From: Agaricus subrufescens
Taxonomy: Eukaryota; Basidiomycota; Agaricomycetes; Agaricales; Agaricaceae
Assembly (NCBI GenBank): GCA_029945375.1
Contig: CM057067.1
Span: 1,984,001 to 2,048,000, forward strand
DNA: 64,000 nt
Direction of reading: 5' to 3'
Part shown: piece by piece, positions 35,595-44,900 of the stretch
How positions within the stretch are numbered: the stretch's first letter is position 1
Layout: every line of letters starts with the position of its first letter
Notes under the pieces: model-generated
What the model was told of the DNA's origin: nothing
Seen by the model: the letters and a program-made list of their open reading frames with translations, nothing else
The model's database searches: none
Position numbers and translations under genes: made by a program

Positions 35595-35667
35595 TGACCA
35601 CACCAGGGTTTGAACCTGGGACCACCCCAATTGCACCAGGGAGCTCTAACCACTGAGCTACATGGTC
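35595..35667 (-). tRNA. tRNA-like gene, anticodon GCA (Cys)
   Basis: The 73-nt reverse complement folds as a cloverleaf: acceptor gaccatg/tgtggtc with two wobble pairs at the inner end, D arm gctc..gagc, anticodon stem ccctg/tgggg with loop gtgcaat (anticodon GCA after T33), five-base variable loop, and a perfect T arm ccagg-ttcaaac-cctgg, then an A discriminator. An A box (tagctcagtggttagagc) and B box (ggttcaaaccc) are present, and a short run of four T follows (35590s, minus strand). The acceptor sequence does not resemble the usual eukaryotic tRNA-Cys, so this could be a pseudogene or a tRNA-derived SINE head. LINE-B1 is inserted exactly at its 5' end, and the first 16 nt are duplicated at 37739-37754. 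Confidence 0.7.
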
Positions 35668-37738
35668 ATTCCTTCCTTGACCTCTTACCACTACCTTCCT
35701 CTTTGGGAAGCCTCGGTGGTTTAGCTGCAATAGTAGGGAATACATTTCATCCATGCCTCCTAAGCGCAAGGGCAATCTTGCCCGTCGTCAGTCTCAACAA
35801 CCTCCACCTGAGGGTACACCTGTGGTGGAGAGCCGTATTGATGAGGACTCGGACTGGGATGCCCCAGGCCAACCTCGTGCCTCTCTCGAGCCCGCTTTCT
35901 TTGTAGGCTCAATTATGAACCCTGCCAGCAAGTACGTTGGCCACACTCCTGCTCAAGCCTCTGGGTCTTCGGCGTCTCAACCCGGCACCCTCCTTCCTCC
36001 TGCTGAAATCAAGTCAGCACTCCAGACACCCCCTCCTGCTTCAGGGCTTCTCCTGCAGCAGCTTTTAGGCAAGCGGCCTGAACAGCCGTCTCCCACTCCT
36101 TCAGCCATGCTTACGAGCGAATTGCCTGCTCGTATCCCTGTCCCTGCGCCTGAGCCCCAAGCTCCTGAGCGCTCTCTTACCCCTCCAACTGCATCCCAAA
36201 CGGATGCATTCTTTGCTGCTCTGGAAATGTATACTTCCGAGCTTAACGCTTCTCATGCCGATGCCCCTCGCTTCATCGGTATGATTCTCACTTCTCTGCA
36301 GGTCATGCTTCGTGACCCTGCCACCCTCGCTCTTGAAGTCCATGGCGGATTCACTGTCAAGGACCTGCTCGATAGCTTGCCGCGATCTGGTGCGGCGTTT
36401 GCTCCTTTACCCCCCGGCACTTCAGGAACCGGCCCTAGGCCGGTTCCCAAGCCACAAGTCAAGAGGATGCGCACTGCTCCTCCCACCCCTACTCCTGCGA
36501 AGCCGAGTGCTCCGGCGAAAGCTGATAGTGCACCGCCTCGTCTTTCTAAGCAGCCGCCTCCTTCGGAGGCTCCCGCTGTTTCGGTTTCTGCTCCAAAGCC
36601 TAAGCGTCGTCAGCGCCAAGGCAAACACACCATCCATGGCCCCTCTCGCCGTGGTATCATTATCAGACCGGGTGGCAAGATGACTCTCTCTGCCGCTCGT
36701 TTCTACGATAAGCGTATTAACGCTTATAATGCAAAAATCATATCCGATCTCAAGGTCACTGACCTTGCAATCACATCTGCTGAGGACCACGGGAACGGAG
36801 TTTATCTCCATACTACCCGTGTCCCAACCCAATCCGAATGTGACTTTGTGCTGAAACATGTGCGAAGGGACTTCGAACTTCCAGAAGGTGCTTCCCCCCT
36901 CGTCACCGTCACTCCCCACTCCACATCTTATCTAAAGATAGTGGATATTCCGATCACCGATCCTAAGTCCAAGGATTGGGTTATTCCGACCGGCGGCGTT
37001 ATCCATGACGCTGTCTCTTCTTCACCGGTAGGGGCTTCCCTTGCCGAAATCATCACCAACATCCGCATTATGCGGACGTCCCCTCACTCTGATTCATGCA
37101 TTGCATGGATCGATATCAAAGACTCACTGGCCGGTACCGTTGCAAAACGGTTTATCGGTCAATCTATTCGCATATCCGGCGTCAATTGTAGGATCGCCGG
37201 TGCCCGTCCCCACTCTGGCTCTGTCCTGTGCACTCGGTGCTACAGGTGGGGTCATCATCACTCTCAGTGCCGTCGTGAAGGCGTGCGCTGTCCTCTTTGC
37301 GGGGGGCCTCATCGCGAGGTCAACCACTCTTCTATGGTCGCTCCGACTTCGGTCGAGAAGCGACATTGCGTAAATTGTACCGCCTCCAAGCGGGAAAAGC
37401 GCGACCACTCAGCAACTGATCGGAAGGCTTGTCCCTTCTGGTCTCATCGTTTCAACAGGGATTGGCTCAAGCGGCAATTCCCTGTGCGTAAGATTTAATC
37501 TCCGCGGGTATGTGTATTTTTAGCTATCTGCTCATTTTATTTTCGTGTATCGACGGACTTCGGCTTTTGCGTGTCCGCCCTTTCTTTGATTCATAGTCCA
37601 TTTCTATCGGCGTTCGTCCTTAAATTAGTTATGTACTTGTAGGTAGCTCCCAGGTGTACGTAAAGGGGGGGCGTCATGGCACCCCACGTATGAGGTCGAT
37701 GTTGAAATACATCCCATTGATACAAAAAAAAAAAAAAA
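35668..37738 (+). mobile_element. LINE-B1: complete ORF1-only LINE, 2.07 kb
   Basis: The 5' hairpin module is at 35668-35722 (accac..cttcc..ggaag..gtggt), one ORF follows, and a tail of cccattgatac plus about 16 A ends at 37738. The target actgagctacatggtc is duplicated at 35652-35667 and 37739-37754. There is no ORF2 and no sign of truncation. LINE-B2 has the same length and structure. Confidence 0.92.
35753..37498 (+). CDS. LINE-B1 ORF1 protein (gag-like, CCHC), 581 aa
   Basis: The ORF is open from MPPKRKGNLARRQSQQ to the stop at 37498. It has a basic start, a proline-rich first half, a helical segment near residues 140-180 (TDAFFAALEMYTSEL), the basic box GKHTIHGPSRRGIIIRPG (about 290-308), an RRM-like region with SYLKIVDIPITDP and CIAWIDIKDSLAG, the knuckle CTRCYRWGHHHSQC, further Cys/His clusters (CPLCGGPHREVNH; CVNCTASKREKRDH), and the terminal CPFWSHRFNRDWLKRQFP. 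It is almost identical to LINE-B2 ORF1. Role: RNA-binding gag-like protein, by family. Confidence 0.9.
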   Translation: MPPKRKGNLARRQSQQPPPEGTPVVESRIDEDSDWDAPGQPRASLEPAFFVGSIMNPASKYVGHTPAQASGSSASQPGTLLPPAEIKSALQTPPPASGLLLQQLLGKRPEQPSPTPSAMLTSELPARIPVPAPEPQAPERSLTPPTASQTDAFFAALEMYTSELNASHADAPRFIGMILTSLQVMLRDPATLALEVHGGFTVKDLLDSLPRSGAAFAPLPPGTSGTGPRPVPKPQVKRMRTAPPTPTPAKPSAPAKADSAPPRLSKQPPPSEAPAVSVSAPKPKRRQRQGKHTIHGPSRRGIIIRPGGKMTLSAARFYDKRINAYNAKIISDLKVTDLAITSAEDHGNGVYLHTTRVPTQSECDFVLKHVRRDFELPEGASPLVTVTPHSTSYLKIVDIPITDPKSKDWVIPTGGVIHDAVSSSPVGASLAEIITNIRIMRTSPHSDSCIAWIDIKDSLAGTVAKRFIGQSIRISGVNCRIAGARPHSGSVLCTRCYRWGHHHSQCRREGVRCPLCGGPHREVNHSSMVAPTSVEKRHCVNCTASKREKRDHSATDRKACPFWSHRFNRDWLKRQFPVRKI

Positions 37739-37754
37739 ACTGAGCTACATGGTC

Positions 37755-38298
37755 TTGGTATTATAGGAGCTAGGATATTATATATATGTACCCTAGGCCT
37801 AGAGTTGGAACTCACTACTGCAGGCCCACTCCAGGGGCTGGGGCACTAGGCAGTTTCTCGTGAGAACTCAGAGCTCCAAAGCTATCAGATGACTTGACCT
37901 GTCATCACCTGACAAGAGTGCCAATCCCTAGAGTAGGTCTGCTGTTACCTCTATGGTCGGATTGTTATTACTCCCCATTCCCACTTTTACCGTCGCCTAT
38001 CTTTAAAAAAAGTCCCTTGCGGGAACCCCATATGGACCTAGGCGCCCACTAGCCCTCGGTTAATCTTGACACCAAATGTCGTCTCTGTCTACGTGAGGGA
38101 ACGCCAGAGTCGGACAGTGCCAAGACACTGAGCAAGCCACCCGGGAGTCAATGGAGTTTGGCATATATAGCACGCTTGAGCTGCGCGCCGAAGCGCCGAA
38201 CGCCTCAGGCCCTTGCCACAAGAACCAACCTGTAACTATGCCTCCCGACAGGACACTAGCCGCTACGTGGCTTTGATAACCCAGGTGGCCTCTGGGAA
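37755..38298. other. Unidentified segment, part 2 of the 5' portion of LINE-E(-)
   Basis: This is the continuation of the segment at 35113-35667 after removal of LINE-B1. It includes tattatatatatgta close to the tRNA 5' side, another agtgccaatccc...gtctgctgttacctc motif (37917-37955), and, on the minus strand, a TATA-like cgtgctatatatgcc near 38164-38178. A promoter or LTR remnant is possible but unproven. No coding sequence is seen. Confidence 0.5.
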
Positions 38299-38412
38299 TC
38301 GAGCGGGCTGTTTCGAACGCTTAGGAGGCATATCGATGGCTTGTAAACTACTTCTAGGCTCTAGCACTGAGACTTCCAAAAGAGGAAGGTAGTGGTAAGA
38401 GGTCAAGAAGCG

Positions 38413-39790
38413 ATGAAATAGACTTCATCTCAGCCTGCTCCTCGAGTGAGGGAATAATGTCCAAGAGTTCAGAGCCAGGAGGTAGAGGGGTGGAAAGGGA
38501 GTTAGAATCGTCCATATTGAACCTTTCTAGCAGCTCCTTGATGTAGTGCTCTTGGGAGAGGGAGATAGAACGATCAGAGCGATCCTGCTTCACCTGAATG
38601 CCCAGTAGAAGAGTGGTAGAGCCTAGATCTCGCAGTTTGAAGTGCCGAGACAGCTCTGAGACAGCAGAGGCCATGGCTGCATCGCTTTTAGAGACTAGGG
38701 TAATGTCATCAATGAAGACTGGTACAATGACCTTAATGTCTCCCTTGGAATAGATGTAAATGGAGTTGTTGGAGCGAAGTCTGGAGTAGCCAATACCCTC
38801 TAGAACACCGCGGAGCTTCTTGCTCTACTGTCTGGCAGCCTGCTTGAGGCCATAAAGCGATTTCCGGAGCCTGAAGACCATATTAGGGCCCCCAGTGTGA
38901 TAGCCCTCTGGTTGCCTCATATAAATCTCCTCCTCGAGTTCCCCATAGGTGAAGGCAGAGGAGATGTCAGCAGACCGCATTTTGTAGCCCTCTCTAGCAG
39001 CCAGAGCTATAATGAGTCTCAGAGAGGCAGGACAAAATGTAGGGGCAAAGACCTCGGTGTAATCGAATCCAGGACGTTGGGAGAAGCCCTTAGCAACAAG
39101 ACGAGCCCTATAGCGCTCAATAGAGCCGTCGGCATGCCTTTTCACCTTGAAGACCCAGCCAGAGTTGACTATCTTCTTACCAGGAGGCAGCTCAGTGAGT
39201 TCCCAGGTCCTGTTAGCCTCGAGATTGAATATCTCAGTGTTACAAGCATCGACCCAGTGTTCCCTGTCAGGGGACTGCATAGCCAGCCTGTAGGTGCGAG
39301 GATCAGCTGTAGAAACAGCTCCAGCAAACTCAACCTCGTAGAAGTCAGTATCCACTGAGAGAGCAGCTTCATCGTCATCTTCTGGGTCTCTAGCAGGCAG
39401 ATTAGGTTGTCTGACCTTCCACCAGTCACCAGGAGGCTTCCGAACGCGCCCAGTGCAACGTGGCACTCTAGGAGGCTCAGGGGGCACTCCAGAAGTGGGA
39501 GGAGTCACAGGGAGCGGAATCGGAGCTTGTGGAGGCGGAGTAGCAGGGCTAGGAGGAGGAGGACCAGGTAGAGGAGTCTCCTCTTCGAGAGGAACAGCAG
39601 GAGAACTGGGAATGGGAGGCTGAAAGCGAGCAGGGACAGGGCTAATATCACCCCCTTCATGTAGATGCGACGTTGGTGGTGCAGGAGAATCCTCAGAAGT
39701 AGTCTGAGGCTCAGGGGAGGGGGGAGGGCCAGCAAATGAAGGTATAGCATCGAGTTGGGCTCTAGAAGTGCCAGGAAAGTACCTCTCATC
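38413..39790 (-). pseudogene. copia-X pol, reverse transcriptase segment
   Basis: The reverse complement encodes a serine/proline-rich connector (SPAPPTSHLHEGGDISP), the RT block from GRVRKPPGDWWKV through VNSGWVFKVKRHADGS, FSQRPGFDYTEVFAPT, KSLYGLKQAARQ, the FIDDI motif, and the following domain to SLEEQAEMKS. A stop occurs after AARQ near 38826. The 38448-39418 part is nearly identical to 9953-10923. It ends at the 12-bp target of SINE-4. Confidence 0.88.
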
Positions 39791-41218
39791 ATTCCCTTCT
39801 TGACCTCTAACCACCACCTTCCCTTTTGGGATGGGTGGGGCCTACGCCTTAGTAGCTGAGACGTCCACTCCTCGGTGAAATCGTAGGAGGTGCTGTGTAG
39901 GCGGGGTCTCACTCCCTGCTGATATCCCAGAGGTTTGAGTTGAATAGCGCGGTCGGCATCTGTGCTATCGATGGATGTCGTGTCGACCACCGTTGGGCGG
40001 CCTTGGGGTATGTTACTCCCCTTCCGCTTGACTTTCGGGGCGTAGTCTCTGCGTCCCACCCTCGCGCTCTCTTCTTGGGAGCACACTCCTCGTCTGGGAT
40101 GGTCTAAACCTCCTGGACACCACTGCGCTGGCGCCGCTCTTTGCGCCTCACTTTCCTTTTCTACTCGGGACGAAAAACCTTCGTTCCGCCACTCGCGCCC
40201 GCTCCTCTCATGGGCGCACCTCCTCGTCTGGACTGGCCCAAGCCCTCTGGACACCACCGCGTCGGCGCCGCTCATAGCGCCCACCTTCCCTTTGCTCAAC
40301 GGACGGCGGATGCGACCACGTCCAATTTTTCACCGTCCCCCTCCCCCTCTCCCATCGGACGGTCCGATTCCCCCCCGCACCGGGCTGCGGTGTCTTCAAG
40401 AGACCCTCCCGCCGTGCACCATTTTTCAGCGGCATCGCGCTGCTCGATCTCCCCCGGTCGCCCATCCTCTGGCGGCCACCATTTTGCTGCGCACTTGTGC
40501 GTGGCTCCCCCTTCCTCTTCCCGGCCGGATCCTACCCTGGGTCCGTCCACCATTGGCTAGCTATTCTTAGCTGGCACCGAGTGGTCGCGTTACTCTGTGA
40601 CGTGACCTCACGCTCCGGGTCTTTTGGCCCAACACCTGGATCGCCCAATTTCCCCCCGGCGTATCCATCCTGTCCCTTCCGGCCCCGGCTACTTTGTAGC
40701 CGGTTCCCTCATTCGTTCCCGGCACTCAGCTGCCCCGACATTCTCTCCCGGCCCTGGCTACTCTATGTGATGGCCAGCCCTCCACGATCTTTTCAGGCGC
40801 ACAGCCGCTTTCGTCATTCTTTTCACGGGAGCTCGTTCCACCGGCACCCACCACTCGCACTCGCTGCGCTGCGCGCGCGACTGCAACCGCCTCGTCAGAA
40901 AATCGGGGGCGTATCCGGGCCGTTATGTAGGTGTTATGTTTGCTTGAGCTACGGCTCGTTTCGTACACTTTTCCCTACGGCCCATTATTCTTTATCTTTA
41001 TTCCTTTTCTTTTCTTTATTTTACTCTTCGAGGCGATGCAAATTCCGCCGGATATGTTATATGATTATAATGTTGTTTTGGGCTAATGTTTTATTTCGGC
41101 GACGCGTCATGGCTGCCATATTCTTGTAGTATGCCCGGAGTATCTAACCGGATGTCGTATAGCTACTTGAATAAAAGGTCCACCGAGAGGTGCCATTGAT
41201 ACAAAAAAAAAAAAAAAA
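39791..41218 (+). mobile_element. SINE-4: complete SINE copy, 1.43 kb
   Basis: It runs from the 5' module attcccttcttgacc to poly(A) at about 41203-41218, flanked by gtacctctcatc (39779-39790, 41219-41230) within copia-X integrase-RT linker coding sequence. Compared with SINE-1 it carries indels in the middle (ccccctccccctctccc near 40340), which shift the small ORFs. This argues against a protein product. Confidence 0.92.
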
Positions 41219-41832
41219 GTACCTCTCATCGAAATCAGCTCTCTGGGAGATCACTGAACGCTTAGTGACTGGATTGTAGAACTTCCAGCCTTTGTAGCCT
41301 GCAGGATAGCCTATAAAGACGCATTTTTCGAAGTGGGGCTCTAGGGAAGTCCTTTTATCTCGCTGCACATGCACATAGGCAGTGCACCCCCATACTCGGA
41401 GGTGGGAGACATCAGGTTTTCGCTTATAGAAAGCCTGGAAGGGTGTAGTCCCAGAAAGCGACGCAGTAGGCAGCCTATTCCACACATGGACCATAGAAGA
41501 GATACACTCCCCCCAGAAAGAGGGAGGAAGTCGAGATTCAGAGAGCATAGCAGTGATCCTCTCACCCATAGTCCTATTAGCTCTCTCCGCAAGGCCATTC
41601 TGCTGAGGCCTGTTGCGAGTAGAATGCCTCCTTTCGATCCCAGACTGCTCCGTGAACGTTAGGAACGCCTTAGACATGTATTCACCGCCTTTATCATCCT
41701 GTAGAGCCCGAATTTTGACTCCAAGTTGATTTTCGGCCCAAGATTTGTAGACTTTGAATGCTTCAAAGGCTTCTGACTTGCTTTTAAGCAAGTGTACAGC
41801 CCGGAATCACGTTGCGTCGTCTATAAAGGTGA
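41219..41832 (-). pseudogene. copia-X pol, integrase segment
   Basis: The reverse complement carries the second half of a copia integrase: ALQDDKGGEYMSKAF, RNRPQQNGLAERANRTM with the catalytic Glu, SFWGECISSMVHVWNRLP, and the GKE-like KCVFIGYPAGYKGWKFYNP. A TGA interrupts the frame just upstream (near 41803-41812, DAT-stop-FRAVH). The preceding catalytic Asp region is split by LINE-A. Confidence 0.88.
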
Positions 41833-41933
41833 TTTTTTTTTTTTTTTTTTTTTTTTTGTATCAATGGCATTTATTTCAAAATGGACCTTAAGGGTGCCAT
41901 GACGCGTACCCCATACTTTACATCACCTGTACA

Positions 41934-44900
41934 CTACCTCTCCCCCCCACAGGGATTACAAAGAGAACAATCAACAAAAGGGCAGTCAACGTATCCAGCA
42001 GAAAATGCATCGCTTGAAGAAAAAAAGAAAAGAGAAAAAGAGTCCAGAGACCGATCCGAATACAAGTACACTAGAGAGAGTGAAAACGAGAAAAGGAAAC
42101 GGCGAAAGATATAGCTGAATAGAAAAACTACAAAGCAGTTGAAATAAAACTTATCGTTTTCAGCTTTAACGACCTCTCCTGTCACCTCCAACGATCCAAA
42201 CGTCATTTTCTCAAAGTCAAAGCCGGCCCATTCGTCAGCTTCGAAACAGTTTTGATAGAGGGAATCTTCGGACTCATGCCAAAAAATAGGACCTACGTCA
42301 AGAACAGGCAGCTTGCGTTTGCGCCTCTCCTTGTTATCTTTGTCTCGCTTGCGGTACACCTCCTCGCGGTAGGCCGGCCAGCTCGACTCTGATATGCGCG
42401 ACTGTTCTGGTGGTTCGAACGTAAAGGCGCTTGGATTGTCCATAAGGAATAGGATGAGACCGCGGATGGTGCCGATTCCATCTATCGTATAATGATTAGC
42501 TCTCCTCACGTACCAAGGACAGCAGTTTAATATATGTTCACGAGACTCCGGGAACGGTGGGTCAACCGTTCCATGACAGCCTACCATTGGCTCACGAGGG
42601 AAGAATCTGGATCGATACTCCCCAGTCGGTGCATGATTCGTGATCAAGCGTACTAGACGAGCCAGTAGCTTGGGATCGTGAGCGGCCGTGACTCCACCGT
42701 AGTTGCGGAGCCAAGGGCCTTGGTTGAGGTGTGTCGGGAGAACTCGTGTGTAGTCCGTGTCTGGCGGAAGGGAGGCGTCCGGCCTGCACCACCCACCTTC
42801 GACGTGACTACAAGGAAAATTGAAACCTGGAACCCTCGATTTGAGACGTCCAGGCTTCTTTTGATATAATTCGAGCCAGCCGTGTCCCCTAAAACACGAC
42901 CGGTCTCTCGGATCGTCAAAGCCTCTGACCCAGAGAGCTAGGACGTTGGAAGTGGTCCTCTGTTTGGCAAAGTCATGCGATTGCGATTGAGGAAAGGTTA
43001 GAGAGACGTTGGTGAAGTGTCTCTCTTTGGCTGCATTGTGGATCGCTTGGTAAACATGCGCGCGGAGGAAGTTGAACTGCCATGCGCTTGTGTCGGGATC
43101 CGAGGTGGCCCATGACTCGCGATAGCCCTTGACGACGATTTCCACTCCAGGATACTCGTCGACTATGGCTTCAAATGCGAGAGATAAGGCGATGGACAAT
43201 TGCTTGCCCACCGGTTTGGAGTTGGCGGCGAGGAGGTTGTGAACTATCCTCGGAGACGTGGTGTAGAGGATGATCTTTTCGACGTTCCATCCTTTTTGAA
43301 GTTTGTTGTAGGCTTTCTGAAGTGCCCGGTATGCGGACCAGCCTACGATCGTCTCTTGAGTAATACGCCTTCCAGCAGCAAGAACCTTTGATGAGATCGC
43401 TTGACCGTTGTAGAGGGTGATGAGCGATATGTGGGAATGGGATCGTTCCGGGGGGTTATAGTCCGAATCCCATTTATGGAGGCAGCCCGCTGTGATGAGG
43501 TGGAGGGCATTGATATCTCTGGTCGTCGAACCATTAAGCTCGAGGTGGTACTTGTCGTTGTCTTCCTTATTGGGAGGGGGAATGACGAACTTTACTTTGT
43601 TCGGGTGTTTATCAACAAATCGTTCACCCGGTTTGATGAATGGTGACAAGGGATGGATGACCTCGTGAGCGGGGTTGTCGATGATGGAATCCAGTGGGGA
43701 TTTCAGCACCTTGCGTCGACTCTTGGACATGTATTCCAGAGAGTTAGGGTGGAGGGTGGAGAGTTTGGCTTTTCGCCGTTCTAATAGTGAAAGAACGGGG
43801 TGATGCGTGGGTAGCGTCTTCAAACGATTAACGGATCGTTCAAAGAGTTTCTTGATGGATAGATGAAGAGGCATTAAGCCAGCCACGGCTGTAATACCTC
43901 CTAGGGGAGAAGTTCGGAACGCGCCGGTGATCCAGCGGGCTCCTTGATTGTGGGTGAGTCGAAGCATATTCATGTTGGTTTTGAAGCTTCGAGTACCAGG
44001 TTTGTACCAACAGCGTAGTCCGAAGGTCGCTATAGGTTGGACGCACGATATGTAGAGTGTGCGTTTTTGCTTGGGCGTGAGGCCTCGACTTGAGTTGCCA
44101 AGAATTCTCATACAGCGGACTGCAGAGAGCGATTTGGTGGCGTAGTATTTGACATGCTCCCGGAAATGAAGGTTGCGGTCGAAGCGGATGCCGAGGTATC
44201 TCCACACCGTTTTGGGAACGAGTGGGGAGGCGGAAGTAAATGGTTCGAACCCTAAGTCGATGGAAGGGTTCGGTGAGTCCTTCTTGCTGGCGGATTCAGC
44301 AAAGTTGAGTAATTCCGTCTTTGAGTGTTCCATGACAAGACCGAAGTCGTTGAGAATGGAAGTAATTTGGGCATACGCCTCTTTTAGAGTTTCATGAACC
44401 GAGTCATAACAATCCCCCGAAGCAACAAGAAGTCCGTCATCAACGAAAGAAAGAATCGCAGTCAAAGGAGAAGGAGAAGAAAAAGAATCAACCTCGTCTC
44501 GAATGTTAACCCATCTGTCCAAAAGATGAAATACAGGCGCGATATACAAAGCAGAAAGAATTGGAGAAAGCGCTGAACCTTGTCCTACACCTACATTACT
44601 ATCGAATAACGGAGATGTTTCGTTTTTAATGGAGTATTGTGTTTTTCTGTCAACTAAATAATCAGAGAAGAAATTACATATCTTGTCCGCAAAACCAAAA
44701 TGTCTGAGAATTTGAAGTAAAGCGTTATGATTGAGAGAAGGAAAAAATTGGGCAACGTCGAAAGCAATGACAGACGTGACCTTTTTGTGAGCCCACCCGG
44801 ATCGAACGTGATGGGTGAGGGCGACAGCTGCGTCTTCGACGGATCGTTGTATGATACCGCCGGTTTGGCATGGATGGATAGCGCAAGTGGCGACTCCTTC

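Larger units (their letters stand above)
15308..38298 (-). mobile_element. LINE-E(-): 5'-chimeric LINE insertion, split by LINE-E(+)
   Basis: The tail is poly(T) 15308-15325 then gtaatcaatggg. The target tcgagcgggctg is repeated at 15296-15307 and 38299-38310, so everything between came in as this insertion plus later ones. Only about 700 bp (15326-16022) is LINE-E sequence, the ORF2 C-terminus and 3' region. The remaining 5' part, 35113-35667 and 37755-38298, is unrelated to LINE-E and includes a tRNA-like gene. LINE-E(+) is inserted at their junction region (16023-35124), and LINE-B1 is inserted in the 5' part. Confidence 0.75.
11189..38331 (-). pseudogene. LINE-C' ORF1 (gag-like, CCHC), interrupted and frameshifted
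   Basis: The start codon is at 38331 (MPPKRSKQPARQ). The frame crosses the target duplication tcgagcgggctg into 15307-15134 (NVPQEIWDRAKALMRS, then PPHLPKESVL) and continues after LINE-D from 12836 (KVYPEFADYLDDKLFEE). A stop with frame change occurs near 12347 compared with LINE-C. The rest (11189-12300) carries the RHTVHGTSRRGITITPPAG box, the RRM-like region, the knuckle CTRCQRWGHHANQC, two more Cys/His clusters, and the C-terminal CPFWRNRFDRNWLHRQFP. It is a gag-like RNA-binding protein by homology. The two large insertions and the frameshift make this copy dead. Confidence 0.82.
10924..38412 (-). mobile_element. LINE-C': ORF1-only LINE (about 2.2 kb of its own sequence) holding two nested insertions
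   Basis: The 3' tail is poly(T) 10924-10944 then gtaatcagtggg; the 5' hairpin module is at 38364-38412. Removing LINE-D (12837-15118) and the LINE-E complex (15308-38298) joins three pieces (10924-12836, 15119-15307, 38299-38412) into a 2.2-kb element whose ORF1 reads across the joints. It has no ORF2. The flanks are copia-X pol on both sides, but instead of a short target duplication they share about 970 bp of near-identical sequence. Confidence 0.82.

Noticed and set aside
10924..38412. A short target duplication for LINE-C'
   Set aside because: I compared ggttgtctgacc on the left with the right flank atgaaatagacttcatc and found no match; only the long copia duplication is present.
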